Source: Opitutia bacterium UBA7397
GTDB taxonomy: Bacteria; Verrucomicrobiota; Verrucomicrobiia; Opitutales; UBA953
Direction of reading: 5' to 3'
Assembly (NCBI GenBank): GCA_002470605.1
Contig: DKND01000096.1
Span: 1-13,055, forward strand
DNA length: 13,055 nt
The translations under genes were made by a program, and so were the position numbers. Below, piece by piece: positions 6,942 through 13,055 of this stretch. Position 1 is the first letter of the stretch. Every line of letters begins with the position of its first letter. A model generated the notes under the pieces. It ran no database searches. It saw only the letters and a program-made list of their open reading frames with translations, and had not been told where the DNA came from.

Positions 6942-7441
6942 ACGCGGAGGCCTGCGCCTCCGATGGTCAAGGCGTCGACTTCGGCCTTAAGCGAAATCCA
7001 ACCCCGGTGATTGGCGAGTACCGGCTCCTGAAGGAGTTGCCTTAGGGGAATCACTATGAAGCCCCGCTCCTTCCACCTAGGGTGGGGCAACGTCAGTTCA
7101 GCTGATTCGTATTCGCCCACCTCATCAAAAAGTAGGTCAATATCGATGACCCGAGGGCCGTTTTTGTTTTCGGTCCGAACCCGTCCCAGCGCCAGTTCGA
7201 TCCCTAACGTCTTTTGAAGTAAATCGCCCGCATCTAAATTGCAAATAATTGCTATACAACAGTTTAAGAAATTACCTTGGTCCTGAAATCCAACTGGGTC
7301 CGAGTCGATTACCTGAGAACAGGCTAAAACTTGGGTTCCGGGGATCAGGCTAAGCGCCGTGATAGCATCAGCGATATTTTGCGGCCGGTCGCCGAGGTTG
7401 CTCCCCAGCCCCAGGATTAACTGGCGGCCTTTAGGGCTCAC
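6902..7441 (-). CDS. folK: 2-amino-4-hydroxy-6-hydroxymethyldihydropteridine pyrophosphokinase
   Basis: 179 residues. This cytoplasmic kinase transfers pyrophosphate from ATP to 6-hydroxymethyl-dihydropterin, the step after FolB in folate synthesis. Motifs: ILGLGSNLGDR (9-19), DPVGFQDQGNFLNCC (48-62), the signature GPRVIDIDLLF (95-105) with the two magnesium-binding Asp residues at 100 and 102, LPHP (118-121), and ERGFIVIPL (125-133). It starts with GTG at 7441-7439, sharing the bases GTGA with the folB stop codon, a classical translational-coupling overlap; no closer ATG exists and the family's N-terminal strand begins only a few residues later. Its last 40 bases overlap comEC. Length is slightly above the common 160 residues because of the C-terminal tail. 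Confidence 0.95.
   Translation of the reverse strand: MSPKGRQLILGLGSNLGDRPQNIADAITALSLIPGTQVLACSQVIDSDPVGFQDQGNFLNCCIAIICNLDAGDLLQKTLGIELALGRVRTENKNGPRVIDIDLLFDEVGEYESAELTLPHPRWKERGFIVIPLRQLLQEPVLANHRGWISLKAEVDALTIGGAGLRVWQGPTPWIKTRT
6945..6962 (-). promoter_or_regulatory. Perfect hairpin immediately before the comEC start codon
   Basis: CGGAGGC (6945-6951) and GCCTCCG (6956-6962) form a seven-base stem with a four-base loop. On the minus-strand messenger the stem ends three bases before the comEC ATG and lies inside the folK coding region. The only GGAGG near the start is in the upstream arm, so it is both distant and paired. The stem could limit comEC translation unless folK is being translated. 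It may also simply reflect folK codon choice. Confidence 0.35.
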
Positions 7442-7800
7442 ACTCTTTCGCGACGAATTTTAACCGAAATCGCGTCAAACTCTGCCGCTACGGGAGCAAA
7501 AGGCTTAGTTACCTCGACCGTGACGGCTTTAGTTACTGGGAAAGTGCCCAAAATACGGGCGGCGATCTGCTGGGCTAACGTCTCGATGAGGTAGACGGGC
7601 TTGCCGGTTAATTGGCCCTCAACAGTGCGGATGACTTCGGCGTAATTCACGGTCAGTTTAAGATCATCGGCGGCCGCCGCTGGCCGGGTATCGATTTCCA
7701 GGTCGACGGAGACCGTAAATCGTTGCCCGAGACGCTTTTCTTCCGGCAGGGCGCCATGGTGCCCGAAGGACTTGATGCCTGCTATCCTGATGATGTCCAC
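7438..7800 (-). CDS. folB: Dihydroneopterin aldolase
   Basis: 120 residues, the usual length. It cleaves 7,8-dihydroneopterin to 6-hydroxymethyl-dihydropterin and glycolaldehyde, and FolK uses the product. Family features: GHHGALPEEKRLGQRFTV (13-30) with the active-site-region Glu 20/21, DDLKLTVNYAEV (45-56) with the conserved Tyr 53, LIETLAQQIA (71-80) with the substrate-anchoring Glu 73, and VEVTKPFAPV (95-104) with the catalytic Lys 99. The start is GTG at 7800-7798, giving the normal family N-terminus DIIRIAGI; no ATG alternative is present and there is no Shine-Dalgarno. Its TGA overlaps the folK GTG by four bases. It is the first gene of the minus-strand run and is divergent from carB. 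Confidence 0.95.
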   Translation of the reverse strand: MDIIRIAGIKSFGHHGALPEEKRLGQRFTVSVDLEIDTRPAAAADDLKLTVNYAEVIRTVEGQLTGKPVYLIETLAQQIAARILGTFPVTKAVTVEVTKPFAPVAAEFDAISVKIRRERV

Positions 7801-7919
7801 GCCCTGATGAAGGACGGGACGGTCCGCCCCTGCAAGCGCCTTCCCTTAGGGGTTCTGCATTTGTTAGAAGTCCCCACTTGACCACCCTTCCAACGGTGGC
7901 TGACAGTCCGCGGAATACT
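7801..7919. promoter_or_regulatory. Divergent folB/carB intergenic region with CCCCTGCAAGCG...AGGGG inverted repeat
   Basis: The 119 bases must hold the promoter of carB and probably that of folB. An inverted repeat CCCCT (7827-7831) / AGGGG (7848-7852) encloses GCAAGCGC, the same core as in the ribBX and ribH leaders. A further GC-rich dyad, GGAC / GTCC (7812-7815, 7822-7825), lies between the core and folB. For carB, TTGACC at 7878-7883 resembles a -35 box, but no matching -10 hexamer lies at the right distance, so no promoter is assigned. No PyrR- or arginine-type leader structure was recognised. Confidence 0.4.
7827..7852. repeat. TGCAAGCG palindromic element, copy 3
   Basis: CCCCT (7827-7831) and AGGGG (7848-7852) flank GCAAGCGC. 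This copy lies between folB and carB. The shared layout with copy 1 argues against chance, although each piece is short. Confidence 0.5.
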
Positions 7920-10900
7920 ATGCCAAAGAGGACCGATATCCAAACCATCCTCATCATCGGCTCGGGACCGATCATCATCGGTCAAGCCTGTGAGTTCGAC
8001 TATTCCGGCACCCAAGCGTGCAAAGCGCTCCGCGAAGAAGGTTATCGTGTCATTCTCGTTAACTCCAATCCGGCGACGATCATGACCGATCCGGAGACGG
8101 CCGATGTTACGTACGTCGAGCCGCTGACGGTCGAATCCGTTGAACGGATCATCGCCAAAGAAAAACCCGATGCGCTTTTGCCGACGCTCGGCGGCCAGAC
8201 GGCGCTGAATCTTTCCCTCAAACTCGCTCGCACCGGAGTCTTGGCGAAATACGGCGTCGAACTGATTGGAGCCAAGGAAGATGCGATTGAGCGCGGCGAA
8301 GACCGCGAGATTTTCAAGAAGCTGATGCTCGACATCGGGCTCGATGTTCCGCGTTCGCGCGTGGTGAAGTCGCTCGACTCCGCCCGCGAGACGATCCCGC
8401 TCATCGGCGGTGAGTTTCCCGTCATCATCCGTCCGTCTTACACGCTCGGCGGTACGGGCGGCGGCATCGCTTACAATCGCGAAGAATTCGAGCGCATGGC
8501 GCAGGCCGGCCTCGACGCCTCTCCGGTCCATGAGGTCCTCATCGAGGAATGTCTCCTGGGTTGGAAAGAATATGAGATGGAAGTGATGCGCGACCACAAG
8601 GACCAGTGCGTCATTATCTGTTCGATCGAGAATTTTGACCCCATGGGCGTCCATACGGGCGACTCCATCACCGTCGCTCCGGCGATGACGCTCACCGACA
8701 AGGAATACCAGCTGATGCGCGATGCCTCCTTCGCGGTGATCCGCGCGGTCGGCGTCGAGACCGGCGGTTCCAATATCCAGTTTTCCGTCAACCCGGAGAA
8801 CGGCCGGATGATCGTGATCGAGATGAATCCGCGCGTGTCGCGTTCGTCCGCCTTGGCTTCGAAGGCCACGGGTTTCCCGATCGCCAAGATCGCCGCCAAG
8901 CTTGCGGTGGGCTATTCGCTCGACGAGCTGCAGAACGACATTACCAAATCCACGACGGCCTGTTTTGAGCCGACGATCGATTACGTCGTCACCAAGATCC
9001 CCCGTTTTACTTTCGAGAAGTTCGTCGGCGCGGACACGACCCTGACTTCCGCCATGAAGTCCGTCGGCGAAGCGATGGCCATCGGGCGGACTTTCAAAGA
9101 ATCTTTCCAGAAGGCGCTCCGGTCCTTGGAGATTGGCGCCTGGGGTTTCGGTTGCGGCGGCAAGCATGGCGAAGACAGCTTCGCCGATCAGGTCGAGATC
9201 CGCGCGCGTCTGGCTCGCCCGAATCCGGAACGCCCTTTCTTTCTCCGCTACGCGATGCTCGCGGGCTTGACGGACAAGGAAATCTTCAGCCTCTCCAAGA
9301 TTGATCCGTGGTTCCTGCGTCAGCTACGCGACATCGTTGAGATTGAATTAGCGCTCAAGGCTGCCGGTGCGAAGGTCGATACGGCGTTACTCCGCCGCGC
9401 GAAAGAAGCCGGTTTCGCCGACCGTCAGATCGCCCATGCCACGGGCTTGAAGGCCGCCGTGGTCTACCAGAAGCGGAATGATGCGGGCGTCCGCACCGTC
9501 TTCCGCTTGGTCGATACCTGCGCCGCCGAATTCGAATCGTTCACGCCTTACTTTTATTCTTCTTATGGCGATGAGTCCGAAGTCCGGCCATCGGCCAAGG
9601 AGAAGGTGATGATCCTCGGCGGTGGCCCCAATCGCATCGGTCAGGGCATCGAGTTCGACTACTGCTGCGTCCACGCTTCTTACGCTTTGCGCGCGGCTGG
9701 CTACGAGACGGTCATGGTCAATTCCAACCCCGAGACGGTCTCGACGGATTATGATACCTCCGACCGGCTTTATTTCGAGCCATTGACGCTCGAAGACATC
9801 TTGGAAATCTATCGCACGGAAAAGTGCATCGGGGCGATCGTGCAGTTCGGCGGCCAGACGCCTTTGAATCTCGCCGCGGATCTCGAAGCCAACGGCGTGA
9901 AGGTCGTCGGGACTTCTCCCGCCAGCATCGCGCTCGCCGAAGACCGTCAGTTGTTTAAGGATATCCTTATCGAGCTGGGTATCCGTCAGCCGGTCAACCG
10001 GATCGCACTTTCGCTCGAAGAGGCTTATAAATATGCCGAGGAGATCGGCTTCCCCGTCTTGCTCCGTCCGTCCTTCGTCCTCGGTGGCCGCGGGATGTTC
10101 ATTGTCTACGGCATGGAAGAATTGAAGGCCGTCGTCCGCGAGGCGTTTGACGCCGCCCCCGGCAAACCGGTGCTCTTGGACAAGTTCCTCGAAGATGCGA
10201 TCGAACTCGACGTGGATGCGATTTCCGACGGCGAGATGACCGTCATCGGCGGCATGCTCGAGCACGTTGAACATGCGGGCGTCCACTCCGGTGACGCAGG
10301 CATGGTGCTACCGCCGCACACGCTTACGCCGGCAATCGTCGATGAAGTCCGCCGGATTACGCATGCTTTGGCGAAACGCCTCGGCGTCGTCGGTCTGATG
10401 AATATCCAATTCGCGATTAAGGATAACACGGTGTTCATGTTGGAAGTAAATCCGCGCGCTTCGCGCACCATTCCTTTCGTCTCCAAGGCCATCGGCGTGC
10501 CGCTCGCCAAGCTCGCCTCGCTTTGCATGCTCGGGCGTAAGCTCAAGGATCTCGGCTTCACGCGCGAAATCCGTCCGCCTTATTGGTCCGTGAAAGAATC
10601 CGTCTTCCCTTTCAGTCGTTTCCCTGGTGCCCCCGTGGCGCTTTCTCCGGAAATGCGTTCGACGGGCGAAGTCATGGGCGTGGACGACGATTTGGGTATG
10701 GCTTACGCCAAGGCGCAGATGGCGGCTCAGCCTGCCTTGCCGACGGCAGGTAACGCTTTCTTGTCGGTCAAAGATCGCGACAAGGATGGCGCCGTGGCCG
10801 TCGCGCGCGACCTCGCCAACTTAGGCTTTACGATTTACTCGACTAGCGGCACGGCCGTCGCCCTAGAGGCTGCCGGCGTGAAGGTCACGAAACTCGGCAA

Positions 10901-11162
10901 GATTTCCGAAGGCGCCCGGCCTAACGTGCTCGATCTCTTGAAGAACGGGCAATTGCAGATGATCGTGAACACCGCTGTGGGGATGCTGCCGCGGAAAGAC
11001 GAAAATGCGATGCGCGCCGAAACGGTCCTGCGCGGCGTCTATATGGCTTCGACGATGAATGCCGCTCGCGCTGCGGTTTTAGGCATCCGCTCCCTCCGGG
11101 CCAAGCCTTTGACGGTAAATTCTCTGCAAGAACACGCAAAGGTGCTTCCCCCGCAGGCCTGA
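7920..11162 (+). CDS. carB: Carbamoyl-phosphate synthase large subunit
   Basis: 1080 residues (E. coli CarB has 1073). It makes carbamoyl phosphate from bicarbonate, ATP and ammonia supplied by CarA, for pyrimidine and arginine synthesis. The ATG at 7920 gives MPKRTDIQTI, nearly identical to the E. coli N-terminus; an in-frame TTG at 7878 would add 14 unlikely residues. The first synthetase half holds GSGPIIIGQACEFDYSGTQA (14-33), a glycine-rich GGTGGG near 178 and IEMNPRVSRSSALASKATG (about 299-317). The second half repeats this, with GGGPNRIGQGIEFDY from about 565, GGRGM near 722 and LEVNPRASRT (about 841-850). The C-terminal MGS-type allosteric domain starts near 947 and keeps TSGT (975-978), matching the E. 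coli THGT effector-binding motif. carA is not in the window. The PPIase gene follows after 22 bases, probably in the same operon. Confidence 0.98.
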   Translation: MPKRTDIQTILIIGSGPIIIGQACEFDYSGTQACKALREEGYRVILVNSNPATIMTDPETADVTYVEPLTVESVERIIAKEKPDALLPTLGGQTALNLSLKLARTGVLAKYGVELIGAKEDAIERGEDREIFKKLMLDIGLDVPRSRVVKSLDSARETIPLIGGEFPVIIRPSYTLGGTGGGIAYNREEFERMAQAGLDASPVHEVLIEECLLGWKEYEMEVMRDHKDQCVIICSIENFDPMGVHTGDSITVAPAMTLTDKEYQLMRDASFAVIRAVGVETGGSNIQFSVNPENGRMIVIEMNPRVSRSSALASKATGFPIAKIAAKLAVGYSLDELQNDITKSTTACFEPTIDYVVTKIPRFTFEKFVGADTTLTSAMKSVGEAMAIGRTFKESFQKALRSLEIGAWGFGCGGKHGEDSFADQVEIRARLARPNPERPFFLRYAMLAGLTDKEIFSLSKIDPWFLRQLRDIVEIELALKAAGAKVDTALLRRAKEAGFADRQIAHATGLKAAVVYQKRNDAGVRTVFRLVDTCAAEFESFTPYFYSSYGDESEVRPSAKEKVMILGGGPNRIGQGIEFDYCCVHASYALRAAGYETVMVNSNPETVSTDYDTSDRLYFEPLTLEDILEIYRTEKCIGAIVQFGGQTPLNLAADLEANGVKVVGTSPASIALAEDRQLFKDILIELGIRQPVNRIALSLEEAYKYAEEIGFPVLLRPSFVLGGRGMFIVYGMEELKAVVREAFDAAPGKPVLLDKFLEDAIELDVDAISDGEMTVIGGMLEHVEHAGVHSGDAGMVLPPHTLTPAIVDEVRRITHALAKRLGVVGLMNIQFAIKDNTVFMLEVNPRASRTIPFVSKAIGVPLAKLASLCMLGRKLKDLGFTREIRPPYWSVKESVFPFSRFPGAPVALSPEMRSTGEVMGVDDDLGMAYAKAQMAAQPALPTAGNAFLSVKDRDKDGAVAVARDLANLGFTIYSTSGTAVALEAAGVKVTKLGKISEGARPNVLDLLKNGQLQMIVNTAVGMLPRKDENAMRAETVLRGVYMASTMNAARAAVLGIRSLRAKPLTVNSLQEHAKVLPPQA

Positions 11163-11184
11163 GTCGTCTACATCACCCCTTCCC

Positions 11185-11934
11185 ATGAAATACCCCGTCC
11201 TCGCCGCGTTGGCTGTCGCCGTCGCCTCTCTCCATGCCGCTGATGAGGCTAAGCCCGCCGCGGCTGCCGCTCCGGCCGCCGAGCCAGCCCCTTCTCCCAA
11301 ACCCATCGTGAAAGATCTCACCCCCGAACAACAGAAACAGGCTTTCTACCTGCAAGGATTCTTCCTCGCCGGTCAGACGCCTCTCCCTCAAATCGCCACG
11401 CAGCTCGAATTGAACGACGAAGAGCTCGACCAGATTTTGGCCGGAATCCGTGCCTCCGTGAAGGGTGAGCAGCTTAAATTTAAGCCCGACGAGATTATCG
11501 CCGGTGCCGAAAAAATGTTCGCCGAGCGCGTGAGCGCCAAGTCCGGCAAGTGGGTCAAGCAGAACGAAGACTTCCTCGCCAAGGTCGACACCGATAAGGA
11601 TATCATCAAGACGGCCTCTGGCCTGCGTTATAAGATTCTCGTTCCTGGGACCGACCCTAAGCCTGTCCCCACCAACACCGTCAAATGCCGCTACACGGGT
11701 AAGCTGATTGATGGTAAGGTTTTCGACTCCACCACGACGCGCAATAACGAGCCAACTGAGTTCCCTCTGAATGGCGTGATCCCAGCTTGGACCGAAGCCG
11801 TCCAAAAAATCGGCAAAGGCGGAAAAATCCTCCTTTTTGCTCCTGCGGCCATCGCCTATGGCGATCAAGGCCAAGGGCCTATCCCCGGTAAGTCGGTCCT
11901 CGAATTCGAGGTCGAGCTGGTTGATTTCAAATAA
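11185..11934 (+). CDS. Exported FKBP-type peptidyl-prolyl isomerase
   Basis: 249 residues, acting on prolyl bonds of exported proteins. A signal peptide (KYPVLAALAVAVASLHAA, cleavage near 18-19) is followed by an Ala/Pro linker (about 22-40), a helical FKBP_N-like dimerisation domain (about 46-140: PEQQKQAFYLQGFFLAGQ, then Glu/Leu-rich helices) and an FKBP_C catalytic domain (about 160-248). Typical active-site residues are present: CRYTG with Tyr 170, GKVFDST with Phe 180 and Asp 181, GVIPAW with Val 198, Ile 199 and Trp 202, AIAYG with Tyr 225, and LEFEVEL with Phe 241. The arrangement resembles Mip and FkpA, so it should be periplasmic. It has no lipobox Cys. ATG at 11185 is preceded by a pyrimidine-rich stretch and no Shine-Dalgarno. 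A strong terminator follows 22 bases after the stop. Confidence 0.95.
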   Translation: MKYPVLAALAVAVASLHAADEAKPAAAAAPAAEPAPSPKPIVKDLTPEQQKQAFYLQGFFLAGQTPLPQIATQLELNDEELDQILAGIRASVKGEQLKFKPDEIIAGAEKMFAERVSAKSGKWVKQNEDFLAKVDTDKDIIKTASGLRYKILVPGTDPKPVPTNTVKCRYTGKLIDGKVFDSTTTRNNEPTEFPLNGVIPAWTEAVQKIGKGGKILLFAPAAIAYGDQGQGPIPGKSVLEFEVELVDFK

Positions 11935-11956
11935 GCCTAGTCCGTAGGTTTCTGAC

Positions 11957-11987
11957 GCGGCGCACCTCTGGTGCGCCGCTTTGCTTT
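11957..11987 (+). terminator. Rho-independent terminator after the PPIase gene
   Basis: GCGGCGCACC (11957-11966) and GGTGCGCCGC (11970-11979) form a perfect ten-base stem with a TCT loop, followed by TTTGCTTT. It ends the carB-PPIase transcript before the TolC-family gene. The T-run is broken by GC, which may weaken it, but the stem is very stable. Confidence 0.88.
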
Positions 11988-12030
11988 GCGGAGGGAACAA
12001 ATCCTGTCATCTAAGGTACTTACCCTATAA

Positions 12031-13055
12031 ATGCGTCGTCAGTTGCCATTGGCTTTCCTTGCCGCGGCCTCTCTTTTAGGGGCCGACTTGGGGCAGTCCG
12101 TGCATCCAGGGCAGGGTCTGGCGGTACCCTCAGACCGTGCCCTTTTGCTTAACGAAGCCATCGACCGCGCTTTGGTCAATAACCTGGGGCTCTCAGTTAC
12201 CCGTCTGGATGCGCTTAAATCCGGAGATGGGATCGACCTCGCGGAGGCCGGTTTTGACACCGTCTTCGCCTGGAGAAATGCCACCGGTGGCGCTCTAAGT
12301 TCTGCTGAACGGGCGGCAGGAGATCCCGTCACACGCGCTTATGATTCGGATGTAACTCTTACGCGTAAGTTTACTTGGGGAGGCACCTTGAGCCTAGGTG
12401 CCGGGATGGCCAGAGGATGGACCGATGGCGCGACGGCCCGCACGGCTTCAAATTTCGATTTTAATTCCAGCGTCACTTACACCCAGCCTCTGCTTCGCAA
12501 CGGCTGGCAAGCGGTGAATCTGACTTCGTTGATTTCCGCACGTCAATTTGCCGTCCGAAGTCGGCTGGCGCTCCGGGCCGCCGCCTTAGATCTGATCCGT
12601 GACACCGAGGTCGCTTACTGGAATTTAGCCGGTGCCCGCTCGCTCGTCGCCTTGCGCGAGACAAGTTTCCGTTCGGCCGAAACGCTTTTAGCGCAAATCA
12701 AAGCGAGGCGCCAATTGGGCGACGCCACGGTCTTGGAAGAATTGCAGGCGGAAGCCGATGTCTCGACGCAGAAGGTCGCCGTGCTGAACGCCCGTCAGTT
12801 GGTTGACAGTTCGGAGATGGGTTTACGCCGGGTCTTAGGTCGCGATGCAGCCGACAATATCGAGCAAGGACTGGTCGTCCAACCTCTGACGGTCGAACAG
12901 GTTTCTGGTCCGCCGGAGTTCCGTCCTTGGATCAAGACGGTTTCTGAATTCGATTTCGATACCGCAATCCAACTCTCGAACGTCAACCAAGCGGATGCCG
13001 TCCTCGCCCAGGCGCAGCAGAACGATAAGCCGTCGTTGGATTTGGTCATCGGCGG
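12031..13055 (+). CDS. TolC-family outer-membrane efflux protein, 3' end outside window
   Basis: 341 codons are visible before the right edge, with no in-frame stop. The product begins with a signal peptide (RRQLPLAFLAAASLLGA, cleavage near 17-24). From about residue 38 it shows the TolC/OEP pattern: LLLNEAIDRALVNNLGLSV (38-56), a hydrophilic strand region with TLTRKFTWGGTLSLGAGM, then SSVTYTQPLLRNGW, characteristic of OEP proteins, and long amphipathic helices with LRAAALDLIRDTEVAYWNLA and ARRQLGDATVLEELQAEADV. Such proteins form trimeric channels across the outer membrane for RND or ABC pumps or type I secretion. Pump partners would be expected downstream, outside the window. It lies 96 bases after the PPIase gene and beyond a terminator, so it needs its own promoter. 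TATAA directly precedes the ATG at 12031, and no Shine-Dalgarno is visible. Confidence 0.9.
   Translation, partial: MRRQLPLAFLAAASLLGADLGQSVHPGQGLAVPSDRALLLNEAIDRALVNNLGLSVTRLDALKSGDGIDLAEAGFDTVFAWRNATGGALSSAERAAGDPVTRAYDSDVTLTRKFTWGGTLSLGAGMARGWTDGATARTASNFDFNSSVTYTQPLLRNGWQAVNLTSLISARQFAVRSRLALRAAALDLIRDTEVAYWNLAGARSLVALRETSFRSAETLLAQIKARRQLGDATVLEELQAEADVSTQKVAVLNARQLVDSSEMGLRRVLGRDAADNIEQGLVVQPLTVEQVSGPPEFRPWIKTVSEFDFDTAIQLSNVNQADAVLAQAQQNDKPSLDLVIG

Noticed and set aside
7878..7906. TTGACC with 17-base spacing as a carB promoter
   Set aside because: The hexamer at the right distance, TGACAG, is a poor -10 box, so no promoter was called.
7878..7919. TTG start giving carB 14 extra N-terminal residues
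   Set aside because: The ATG at 7920 matches the conserved CarB N-terminus exactly.
7782..9167. 461-codon open frame antisense to carB and folB's upstream region
   Set aside because: It is a mirror of the highly conserved carB frame, without recognisable domains; high GC at third positions keeps antisense frames open.
9387..10286. 299-codon open frame antisense to carB
   Set aside because: Same codon-bias shadow; its sequence has an Arg/Asp/His-rich composition typical of antisense frames.
11173..12000. 275-codon open frame antisense to the PPIase gene
   Set aside because: The plus-strand frame is a clear FKBP protein with signal peptide and active-site residues, and this frame would read through the terminator.
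12021..12030. TATAA directly before the TolC-family start as a leaderless promoter
   Set aside because: No -35-like hexamer lies at a proper distance for any register tried.

Overview
The window looks like chromosomal DNA of a moderately GC-rich bacterium. The mix of a RibB protein with a decayed RibA half, secreted DUF1080-type and large multi-module extracytoplasmic proteins, and an FKBP-type PPIase suggests Verrucomicrobiota, perhaps Opitutae. That placement is inferred from gene content only. No RNA gene, insertion sequence, prophage or CRISPR array was found.

Layout. About 1-7800 is read on the minus strand. In transcription order it holds folB and folK (pterin/folate, 4-base overlap), comEC (DNA uptake channel, overlaps folK), an 827-residue secreted protein, a secreted DUF1080/LamG-like protein, ribBX (DHBP synthase with a degenerate GTP cyclohydrolase II domain), ribH (lumazine synthase), and the 5' part of a ribosomal protein S10/NusE-like gene that runs off the left edge and begins with GTG one base after ribH. 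From 7920 the plus strand carries carB (carbamoyl-phosphate synthase large subunit), an exported FKBP-type PPIase, a strong intrinsic terminator, and the 5' part of a TolC-family outer-membrane gene that runs off the right edge. folB and carB are divergent, 119 bases apart.

How the genes fit together. ribBX makes the four-carbon precursor and RibH condenses it to 6,7-dimethyl-8-ribityllumazine. FolB and FolK perform successive pterin steps. The two secreted proteins between comEC and ribBX look like cell-envelope or polysaccharide-related cargo. CarB feeds pyrimidine and arginine synthesis.

Most notable points. (1) The S10-like protein appears to lack about ten residues of the long loop that S10 pushes into the 30S head, while keeping the globular core that binds NusB. 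It sits directly after ribH, a place often held by nusB, so it may be a dedicated NusE. (2) The RibA half of ribBX has lost its zinc cysteines and the catalytic EGR segment. (3) A TGCAAGCG-centred palindromic element occurs three times, each time just upstream of a minus-strand gene. (4) Almost no gene has a Shine-Dalgarno sequence. (5) The 827-residue protein contains a duplicated module of about 116 residues.
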